Positions 1 through 5,208 of a stretch of DNA of 5,450 nt are shown in pieces (position 1 is the first letter of the stretch; each line of letters begins with the position of its first letter). Location of the stretch: assembly GCA_900552425.1 (NCBI GenBank), contig URZR01000129.1, positions 1-5,450 on the forward strand. The letters are read 5' to 3'. This stretch comes from an uncultured Collinsella sp. (GTDB lineage Bacteria > Actinomycetota > Coriobacteriia > Coriobacteriales > Coriobacteriaceae). The notes under the pieces were generated by a model. The model did not search any database. It was not told where the DNA came from and saw nothing but the letters and a program-made list of their open reading frames with translations. Made by a program: the position numbers and the translations under genes.

Positions 1-96
1 ACCGCTCGCTGACGTTTGCTCAACCTGCGGCGCTTTGCTGGCGCGGCCCTACCTGTGGACTCTCGCTGACCATTATTCGACCAGAGGGGTCTAGCG

Positions 97-591
97 CTAT
101 TTAAGCGTTGCTAGATAGTTTCTTGCATTTTCGGCGCTCATTGCTGCGACGGGCGCATGCGAACAGAGCTTAACATCGTTGGTGACCAGAAGGTCTGTCT
201 TTGCGCGCATCGCTGCCGCAATGATTAAATCGTCTTCGTAATCGCTATGGAGCTCACGCTGCCTGCTCGCCATCCATATATCGCTCAGGTCACAGGGCAC
301 TGGCGTGGCAAGCTGCGACAGCACGCTAAGACAATCCCATGCAAGCGAAGTCGCTGCCGTAGCGGCATACTGGGAAAGCGAACCGTGCTCTCGCCGATAC
401 CATGCCTTATGTTCGCTTGAAATCAAATAGAACAGGTCTTTGGACGATGTCGCCGCATACAGTAACTCCACCTGCGCCATGCATGCATCGCGTAAAAACT
501 CAATCGCCACCGAACGACCACGTCGTGAGGGAATGAAGTAATCGAGCCACACGTTGGCGTCAACCAAGATGCGCTTTGGAGCCTCACTCAT
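97..591 (-). CDS. PIN-domain toxin (VapC-like ribonuclease) of a type II toxin-antitoxin operon
   Basis: This 164-residue protein has a single PIN domain, a metal-dependent RNase fold; such toxins usually cleave tRNA, rRNA or mRNA in the cytoplasm. Seen: the N-terminal strand and first acidic residue in ILVDANVWLD (D11), a SSKDLFYLI helix near residues 49-57 where D52 may take the second acidic place, DYEDDLIIAAA at 117-127 (D117, D120, D121) and the LLVTND strand at 134-139. The D-x-E-D plus TND layout resembles the PIN_3 type. The start ATG (589-591) lies inside the end of the upstream antitoxin gene: ATGAGTGA gives an 8-base overlap, so translation is probably coupled. The target RNA cannot be read from sequence. 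The PIN assignment is firm; toxin activity is inferred from the partner gene. Confidence 0.88.
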   Translation of the reverse strand: MSEAPKRILVDANVWLDYFIPSRRGRSVAIEFLRDACMAQVELLYAATSSKDLFYLISSEHKAWYRREHGSLSQYAATAATSLAWDCLSVLSQLATPVPCDLSDIWMASRQRELHSDYEDDLIIAAAMRAKTDLLVTNDVKLCSHAPVAAMSAENARNYLATLK

Positions 592-964
592 AGAGCCAGC
601 TCATCTCCTCGCCATAGCGATCCGCATAGGCATTACGTTTGAGCTCTTCGTCGTCCGATGGCTGAGCCTTGACCATATCGATTCCCGACTCACGGCAAGC
701 GGCAGCGAACAGCTTCGACCCCTGATCCATGAGCTCGAGCTTACGTTTGGCGGCCTTTTCGCGCTCGCGCTGTTCCGCCCGGGCACGACTGGGCAGCAGG
801 ATATCCTCGAGCGCACCGGGGCGATCGGCCAGCGACGCTGCAAGCTGCCAGAGCGCTCGCACCGCTTGGCTCGGCGTTATACCGGCCCTGGAGAGAGCGG
901 CGTCCCCGCTCCTTTTAAGATCGGCATCGAGACGCACGTTGATCTGAGCGGCTGTTGTGGTCAT
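584..964 (-). CDS. RelB/DinJ-family antitoxin (ribbon-helix-helix)
   Basis: First gene of the toxin-antitoxin operon, 126 residues. Residues 6-13 (AQINVRLD) form the DNA-binding strand of a ribbon-helix-helix fold. Helices follow at about 14-28 and 30-45; the second begins TPSQAVRALWQL, the typical RelB/DinJ sequence. Residues 58-80 are very basic and helical (many R, K, E). The tail at 104-126 is acidic and aromatic and ends SWLYE, a likely toxin-wrapping segment. Usual RelB/DinJ proteins are about 80-100 residues, so this one has a longer C-terminal half. A strong Shine-Dalgarno (TAAGGAGGGG, minus strand, 967-976) precedes the ATG at 962-964. RelB/DinJ antitoxins usually pair with RelE/YafQ toxins, whereas here the partner is a PIN protein. 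It should neutralise that toxin and repress its own promoter. Confidence 0.88.
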   Translation of the reverse strand: MTTTAAQINVRLDADLKRSGDAALSRAGITPSQAVRALWQLAASLADRPGALEDILLPSRARAEQREREKAAKRKLELMDQGSKLFAAACRESGIDMVKAQPSDDEELKRNAYADRYGEEMSWLYE

Positions 965-1017
965 GACCCCTCCTTAATACTTCAAAACTATCATAAAACT
1001 CTATGGTAGATACGTAA

Positions 1018-1041
1018 AGCATGTATAGCATTTATAAGCAT
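1018..1041 (-). repeat. Three ATGCT direct repeats over the toxin-antitoxin promoter (possible operator)
   Basis: Read on the minus strand, ATGCT occurs at 1037-1041, 1027-1031 and 1018-1022. The starts are 10 and 9 bases apart, about one helical turn. The first two copies continue as ATGCTTATAA and ATGCTATAC, the third as ATGCTTTAC. The set covers the -10 box and the predicted start site, where an autorepressing ribbon-helix-helix antitoxin would be expected to bind. The repeats are seen directly; operator function is inferred. Confidence 0.45.
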
Positions 1042-1058
1042 TAGCCGTACTCTGTACA
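1031..1058 (-). promoter_or_regulatory. Candidate promoter of the antitoxin-PIN operon
   Basis: On the minus strand TGTACA (1053-1058, 4 of 6 matches to the -35 consensus) is 16 bases from TATAAA (1031-1036, 5 of 6 matches to the -10 consensus). Transcription would start near 1024, giving a leader of about 60 bases before the antitoxin ATG. The -35 box touches the U-tract of the upstream peptidase gene's terminator. Assigned by eye only. Confidence 0.5.
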
Positions 1059-1063
1059 CAAAA

Positions 1064-1094
1064 AGCCGCCGAGGCACACTGGACCTCGGCGGCT
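1064..1094 (-). terminator. Rho-independent terminator downstream of the M18 peptidase gene
   Basis: A perfect 11-bp G+C-rich stem (AGCCGCCGAGG at 1064-1074 with CCTCGGCGGCT at 1084-1094) has a 9-base loop. On the minus strand the stem is followed by a U-tract (TTTTTGTGT), so it ends leftward transcription arriving from the peptidase gene, just before the toxin-antitoxin promoter. Confidence 0.85.
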
Positions 1095-1141
1095 ACGTAT
1101 CACAGATCTAGTTCGGTTTCACCCTTTGCATTTGCCCAGAT

Positions 1142-1180
1142 AAAACCTGCCAAAATTAACATCCCTTTTTGGCAGGTTTT
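1142..1180 (-). terminator. Terminator hairpin overlapping the M18 stop codon
   Basis: A 14-bp perfect inverted repeat (AAAACCTGCCAAAA at 1142-1155 with TTTTGGCAGGTTTT at 1167-1180) has an 11-base loop. It begins within the peptidase stop codon. The A/T ends give a U-run on either strand, so it could act in both directions, but only the minus strand has an incoming gene. With the 1064-1094 hairpin it makes a tandem terminator pair. Confidence 0.7.
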
Positions 1181-2564
1181 AGAGCTCCACACTTTCGGCG
1201 CCGTTGATGGTTAGGTCGCGCTCGTAGAAGGCGGTGAGGGCACGGATAGCGTACATCACGTCGCGCACGCCGCCGGTCTCGTAGCTCGAGTGCATGGCCA
1301 ATTGCGGCAGGCCCACGTCCACGGCATGCATGCTCGCCTGCATATTGGACAGATTGCCGAGCGTGGAGCCGCCGGCCATATCGCTCTTGTTGGCGAAGGC
1401 CTGCGTGGGTACGTCGGCGTCATCGCAGATGGCCTGGAACACCGCGCGGCTAAAGGCATCGGTACAGTAGTGCTGGTTGGCGGCTTCCTTGATGACGATG
1501 CCGCCGTTGAGCGCCACCTGATTGCGGGCGTCGCACTTCTCGGCGTGGTTGGGATGCACGGCATGTGCATTGTCGCAGCTCACGAGCATCGAGGCGGCAA
1601 GTGCGCGATGATACGACTCGTCATCGAAGCCCAGTGATCCGTTGATGCGGCGCAGCGCATCGGCCAAGAACGTCGACATGGCGCCCTGCTTGGTCTCGGA
1701 GCCAACCTCCTCGTTATCAAAGCAGCAGAAGACCGAAACGTCGTGCGCGTTCTCGGCACCCAAAAATGCCTGCAGCGAGGTGTAGGCGCAGGCCAGGTCG
1801 TCGAGCTTGGGCGTCGAGATAAACTCGTCAGCCCAGCCCCAAATGCGTGCATCCTGACGATTGACCAGGAACAGATCGCGACCCAGAATCTGCTCGGGCT
1901 CAACGTCCAGTTCGTCAGCGATCAGGGCGTCAAAATCTCCCTGCTTAAGGTCACCGGCGCTGATGAGCGGGCACAGGTCGACGGCGCGATTGGGAGCAAA
2001 GCCCTCGTTAACGCCGCGGTTCATATGGATGGCAAGGCTCGGAATGATAGCAACCTCGCGCTCGGTGGCAAGCAAGCGGCTCTCAATACGGTCGCCCTCG
2101 CGCACCAGCACGCGGCCCGCGAGCGCCAGCGGACGATCGAACCAGGTGTAGTCAATCATGCCGCCGTAGGCCTCGGTGTTCAGACGCAGCGTCTCGCCCG
2201 CGCCGTCGAGTTCGGGCACGGCCTTGACCTTAAACGTCGGAGAATCGCTGTGCGACGCCGTGAGCTGAAAATGATAGTCACCGGCAACGCCGTCCTCGCC
2301 CCACGTCGCGGCCAGGTCCTCGCCCACCTTAAAGGCAACAACGCTCGAAGTGTTTCGCTGCGTGTAATAACGCCCGCCCGGCTCGATGTCCCACGCCGCG
2401 TTCTCGGGCAGGTAGGTAAAGCCCGCCTCGTCGAGCTCGGCCATAATGGTCGCCGCCGTATGGAACATGCTGGGGCATGCCTCGATAAAGTCGATAAGGT
2501 CGTTGGCAGCCTCGATATCGTCGGCCGTCACGTGCGCGCGCTCGGGCGCTTCCTGATCCGTCAT
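1179..2564 (-). CDS. M18 family zinc aminopeptidase (aspartyl aminopeptidase-like)
   Basis: A cytoplasmic dinuclear-zinc exopeptidase that removes N-terminal residues, in this family often acidic ones; it forms large homo-oligomers in studied members. With the ATG at 2562-2564 the protein has 461 residues, a normal length. The motifs appear in order: ASHSDSP with zinc ligand H105, PKLDDL with bridging D255, FDNEEVGS with catalytic E285 and zinc ligand E286, SCDNAHAVHPN with D331, GGSTLGN at 399-405 and LAMHSSYE with H425. No key residue is missing. This start was chosen because AGGGGAG (2568-2574) lies 3 bases before it and the conserved DLIDFIEACPSMFHT begins about 22 residues in. An in-frame ATG at 2675 also has a good ribosome site, but its 37 added residues look non-conserved and use GGA, GGG and CGG codons that are scarce in the gene. 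The gene is divergent from the amide hydrolase. Substrate preference is unknown. Confidence 0.95.
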   Translation of the reverse strand: MTDQEAPERAHVTADDIEAANDLIDFIEACPSMFHTAATIMAELDEAGFTYLPENAAWDIEPGGRYYTQRNTSSVVAFKVGEDLAATWGEDGVAGDYHFQLTASHSDSPTFKVKAVPELDGAGETLRLNTEAYGGMIDYTWFDRPLALAGRVLVREGDRIESRLLATEREVAIIPSLAIHMNRGVNEGFAPNRAVDLCPLISAGDLKQGDFDALIADELDVEPEQILGRDLFLVNRQDARIWGWADEFISTPKLDDLACAYTSLQAFLGAENAHDVSVFCCFDNEEVGSETKQGAMSTFLADALRRINGSLGFDDESYHRALAASMLVSCDNAHAVHPNHAEKCDARNQVALNGGIVIKEAANQHYCTDAFSRAVFQAICDDADVPTQAFANKSDMAGGSTLGNLSNMQASMHAVDVGLPQLAMHSSYETGGVRDVMYAIRALTAFYERDLTINGAESVEL

Positions 2565-2725
2565 GTTCTCCCCTTTCGCTGGGCTGATGATTCCCTCCAG
2601 CATACCCCGCCACGCCAGCGACGCACTCTTCATTCCGTGCTTAATTCCGCGCCGCTCACCAAGTTGAGCCATCATGCCCGCGCTCCTTTTGCGACAATTG
2701 CGCTAACAGGACGAGAGGAGCCGTC
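2565..2725. other. Divergent intergenic region between the peptidase and amide hydrolase genes
   Basis: These 161 bases must hold promoters for both divergent genes if the peptidase starts at 2564. I found no convincing -35/-10 pair on either strand. The plus side carries the AGAGGAG ribosome site at 2714-2720. The minus side carries two ribosome sites (2683-2690 and 2568-2574) in frame with the peptidase. Confidence 0.4.
2568..2574 (-). promoter_or_regulatory. Ribosome binding site deciding the M18 peptidase start
   Basis: AGGGGAG on the minus strand sits 3 bases before the ATG at 2562-2564. It supports the short form over the in-frame ATG at 2675, which has its own competing AAAAGGAG at 2683-2690, 7 bases upstream. 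Confidence 0.6.
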
Positions 2726-3820
2726 ATGAACGTCATGAAGCCACGTAACATTGCCATCGTCTGCGGTGTCGCGGGAGCCGCCGTCGGCCTTGCCGCTGCC
2801 ACCGGCATCGTTTACCGCAAGCAAATCAAGTCCGTCGCGTCACTCAAACGCTTGACCGGCTACGCGGATGGCTATGACCTGTACGCAATCGACATCGCCT
2901 ACGACTACGATCTTGATCGCATCATCGCCGCTGGCGTGCGCGACGACCAGGCCTACATCGATGCCGTGGTGGCGCAGGTGCTGCCCGGTGTGCCGGCACA
3001 TGTCCAGGCGCCCCAGTTTGCCTGCAGCGCTTTTGTCGCCGTAGATGCCGAAGGCCGCGTGCGCACCGGTCGCAATTACGACTTTAAGGACGACACCTCG
3101 GCGCTGCTGGTGCGCAATTACCCACGCGGCGGCTATGCCTCCATCGGGTTTGCCGCCCTTAACAACCTGGGCGATAACACTCCGCTTGACTCCGTCGCCG
3201 GACGCGCCGCGGCGTTGATGGGCCCGTTTGCCCAGCTCGACGGTGTTAACGAATGCGGCGTGTCCGTTGCCGTACTCACCCTGGATTCCAAGCCCTGTGA
3301 CCAGGACACGCAACGCCCCGTCATCAACACCTCGCTCGCCATCCGTCTGGTGCTCGACCGCGCGGCTACCACGCAAGAGGCCGTCGACCTGCTTTCTGCC
3401 TACGACATGCACGCCATGGCAGGACGCGATTACCACTTCTTTATCAACGACGCCGCCGGTGACGCGCGGGTGGTGGAGTGGGATCCGCGCGATCCGGACC
3501 GCGCTTTCAAAGCGACTCCTGTACGCCAGGTTACGAACTTCTACGCCTGCTATGACGACGAAGTGCTGCCCAACCAAAAGAATGGCGAGCTGGGCCATGG
3601 TAAAGAGCGCGCCGCCGCAATCGCCGATGTCCTTGACGCCCATGTCGGTGCCCAAGACGAGGCAGTCGCTTGGAAGGCCCTACGCGCTGCAGCGCAAGAG
3701 CCCAATCCGGAAGACATCACCAGCAACACGCAGTGGTCGGTCGTCTTTGACAACACCGAGCCCGCTGCCGCCATCACGCTGCGCCGCCACTGGGGCGACA
3801 TCGATGCCTTCGCACTGTAA
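2726..3820 (+). CDS. Membrane-anchored Ntn-hydrolase, linear amide C-N hydrolase family (choloylglycine hydrolase / penicillin V acylase-like)
   Basis: A 364-residue cysteine amide hydrolase. Residues 8-30 form a Gly/Ala-rich hydrophobic segment with basic residues on both sides, a likely signal anchor. The catalytic core begins at FACSAF, with C100 as candidate nucleophile. R116 and D119 in GRNYDF lie 16 and 19 residues after it, the same spacing as C2, R18 and D21 of bile salt hydrolases. LDGVNECGVSVA (171-182) matches the family's DGxNExG block, and VTNFY (269-273, N271) fits the oxyanion Asn region. The family cleaves conjugated bile salts, penicillin V, N-acyl-homoserine lactones or N-acyl amines; the substrate here cannot be told. 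Family enzymes expose the Cys as N-terminus, so about 99 residues would have to be removed, unlike classical bile salt hydrolases that lose only Met. AGAGGAG (2714-2720) lies 5 bases before the ATG. It stands alone, divergent from the M18 gene. Confidence 0.85.
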   Translation: MNVMKPRNIAIVCGVAGAAVGLAAATGIVYRKQIKSVASLKRLTGYADGYDLYAIDIAYDYDLDRIIAAGVRDDQAYIDAVVAQVLPGVPAHVQAPQFACSAFVAVDAEGRVRTGRNYDFKDDTSALLVRNYPRGGYASIGFAALNNLGDNTPLDSVAGRAAALMGPFAQLDGVNECGVSVAVLTLDSKPCDQDTQRPVINTSLAIRLVLDRAATTQEAVDLLSAYDMHAMAGRDYHFFINDAAGDARVVEWDPRDPDRAFKATPVRQVTNFYACYDDEVLPNQKNGELGHGKERAAAIADVLDAHVGAQDEAVAWKALRAAAQEPNPEDITSNTQWSVVFDNTEPAAAITLRRHWGDIDAFAL

Positions 3821-3823
3821 GGA

Positions 3824-3854
3824 GCCAGGCCCGTCGACCTTACGCTCGCCTGGC
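3824..3854 (+). terminator. Weak terminator candidate after the amide hydrolase gene
   Basis: GCCAGGC (3824-3830) pairs with GCCTGGC (3848-3854) across a 17-base loop, starting 4 bases after the TAA stop. GTTGTTTACATTTC follows, T-rich but interrupted. The short stem and large loop make it a modest candidate. Confidence 0.4.
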
Positions 3855-3889
3855 GTTGTTTACATTTCTATACGCTTGAGCTAACACGT

Positions 3890-3922
3890 TTTACCCCCGT
3901 ATCAACAGTGTGCGGGGGTAAA
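3890..3922. repeat. Inverted repeat upstream of the phosphofructokinase gene
   Basis: TTTACCCCCG (3890-3899) and CGGGGGTAAA (3913-3922) form a perfect 10-bp inverted repeat around 13 bases. Neither strand shows a U-tract after it, so it is not an ordinary terminator. It lies just upstream of the candidate -10 box at 3936-3941, over the place where a -35 box would be. That position suits an operator or activator site; it could also be a leader hairpin if transcription starts further upstream. Confidence 0.5.
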
Positions 3923-3932
3923 CTTATGCGCA

Positions 3933-3941
3933 TGTTATAAC
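3933..3941 (+). promoter_or_regulatory. Candidate extended -10 promoter of the phosphofructokinase gene
   Basis: TGTTATAAC is an extended -10 (TGn followed by TATAAC, 5 of 6 consensus). No -35 is recognisable at 16-18 bases upstream, where the G-run of the inverted repeat lies. A start near 3948 would leave only about 13 bases of leader, just enough for the GGAAGGA ribosome site at 3948-3954. Confidence 0.45.
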
Positions 3942-3960
3942 TTGCCCGGAAGGATTCATC

Positions 3961-5040
3961 ATGCTCAGGATCGGTCTTCTTACCAGTGGCGGCGACTGCC
4001 AGGCGCTCAACGCCACCATGCGCGGCATTGTCAAAACGCTTATGACCAATAGCAAAGAGCCTATCGAGATCTACGGTTTTGAGGACGGCTACCAGGGCCT
4101 TATCTACAGCAGGTTCCGCGTCATGTCGCCCGCCGATTTTAGCGGCATCCTCACCCGCGGCGGCACCATCCTGGGCACGAGCCGTACGCCGTTCAAGCGC
4201 CTGGATGTTCCCGAGGCCGATGGCGTCGAGAAGGTGCCCGCGATGGTCCACACCTATCACAAGCTGCAGCTCGACTGCCTGTTTATGCTGGGCGGCAACG
4301 GCTCCACCAAGACCGCCAACCGCCTGCGCGAAGAGGGCCTCAACGTTATCGCCCTGCCCAAGACCATCGATAACGACACCTGGGGCACCGAGTTGACGTT
4401 TGGCTTTACGAGCGCCATCGACGTCGCCACCAAGTGCATCGACGACATCCACACCACTGCCTCGAGCCACGGGCGCGTGTTCGTCATCGAAATCATGGGA
4501 CACAAGGTCGGATGGATTCCGCTGTACGCCGGCGTCGCGGGCGGCGCGGACGTCATCCTGATCCCCGAGATCCCCTACGACATGGATAACGTCATCAAGA
4601 CCATCGAGCATCGCATGGAGACCGGCAGCCGCTTTACCATCGTAGCCGTCGCCGAGGGCGCTATCTCCAAGGAGGACGCGGCGCTGTCCAAGAAGGAGTA
4701 CAAGAAGAAGCTCGCCGAGCGCACGAGCCCGTCGATCGTCTACGACATCGCCAAGGAGATCGAGGCCAAGACCGGTCGCGAGACCCGCGTCGCCATCCCC
4801 GGCCACACGCAGCGCGGCGGCCAACCCGACGCCCAGGACCGCATCTTTGCGACCCAGTGCGGTGTCGAGGCGGCGCTCGGCTGCCTACGCGGCGAGTTTG
4901 GCTACATGATTGCCCTGCGCGACGGCAAGATGTGCCATATGCCGCTCGAGGATGTCGCCGGCAAGCTCAAGTACGTCGACCCGCAAAGCGACCTGGTACG
5001 CGAGGCTCGCGCCTTGGGCATCAGCTTTGGCGATGAGTAG
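3961..5040 (+). CDS. 6-phosphofructokinase (PfkA family), phosphoryl donor uncertain
   Basis: A cytoplasmic glycolytic enzyme that phosphorylates fructose 6-phosphate to fructose 1,6-bisphosphate; 359 residues. Motifs in order: LLTSGGDCQALNATMRG (6-22, donor loop), LGTSRTPF with R75 (E. coli R72), GGNGS (111-115), PKTIDND (133-139) with catalytic D137 (E. coli D127), IMGHKVGW (178-185), AGGADVILIPE (193-203, E203) and GHTQRGGQP (281-289, H282 and R285) for the sugar phosphate. The E. coli G104 position is Gly (G114), as in ATP enzymes, but the G124 position is Lys (K134), as in PPi enzymes. H181 replaces the Arg of the E. coli MGR motif. GGAAGGA (3948-3954) lies 6 bases before the ATG. The gene stands alone, convergent with the right-edge toxin. 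Family is certain; ATP as donor is likely, not proven. The frame after the TAG looks coding for about 19 codons. Confidence 0.96.
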   Translation: MLRIGLLTSGGDCQALNATMRGIVKTLMTNSKEPIEIYGFEDGYQGLIYSRFRVMSPADFSGILTRGGTILGTSRTPFKRLDVPEADGVEKVPAMVHTYHKLQLDCLFMLGGNGSTKTANRLREEGLNVIALPKTIDNDTWGTELTFGFTSAIDVATKCIDDIHTTASSHGRVFVIEIMGHKVGWIPLYAGVAGGADVILIPEIPYDMDNVIKTIEHRMETGSRFTIVAVAEGAISKEDAALSKKEYKKKLAERTSPSIVYDIAKEIEAKTGRETRVAIPGHTQRGGQPDAQDRIFATQCGVEAALGCLRGEFGYMIALRDGKMCHMPLEDVAGKLKYVDPQSDLVREARALGISFGDE

Positions 5041-5106
5041 CACCCGTTTTTGGACGAGGATTCTCTGGACAAGTTTTTCCTGGACGAGAACCCACTAACG
5101 CAACGC

Positions 5107-5164
5107 AAGGGCCCCGCAGGTTGTCGTGGAATACCCATTCCTCAAGACAACCCGCGGGGCCCTT
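5107..5164 (+). terminator. Large compound hairpin after the phosphofructokinase gene
   Basis: AAGGGCCCCGC (5107-5117) pairs with GCGGGGCCCTT (5154-5164). After one A/C mismatch, GGTTGTC (5119-5125) pairs with GACAACC (5146-5152), and an inner GGAAT/ATTCC stem (5128-5132 with 5137-5141) closes on a 4-base loop. The next plus-strand bases, CTTGCT, make a poor U-tract. It lies between convergent genes, so it probably blocks transcription from either side. Very strong structure; terminator role inferred from position. Confidence 0.7.
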
Positions 5165-5208
5165 CTTGCTAGCGGTAGTCGCTAGGGATTGATAGCGTCA
5201 AACGACCT

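Noticed and set aside
90..115. TCTAGC/GCTAGA inverted repeat around the PIN stop codon
   Set aside because: The stem is only 6 bp with a bulged inner 3-bp stem and no U-tract, too weak to call a terminator.
554..1009. 151-codon plus-strand frame across the antitoxin gene
   Set aside because: It is antisense to a well-supported antitoxin and covers that gene's ribosome site.
1743..2729. 328-codon plus-strand open frame antisense to the M18 peptidase
   Set aside because: It mirrors a gene with all catalytic motifs; long antisense frames are common in GC3-rich genes, and the product has no recognisable family.
2840..3655. 271-codon minus-strand open frame antisense to the amide hydrolase
   Set aside because: No ribosome site or family resemblance was evident, and it overlaps a gene with conserved catalytic spacing.
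3868..4824. 318-codon minus-strand open frame antisense to phosphofructokinase
   Set aside because: It is the complement of a highly conserved gene; its low-complexity Leu/Gly/Asp/Ala composition is typical of an antisense shadow.
5169..5185. CTAGCG/CGCTAG inverted repeat downstream of phosphofructokinase
   Set aside because: A 6-bp repeat with no positional reason to be an operator; likely chance.
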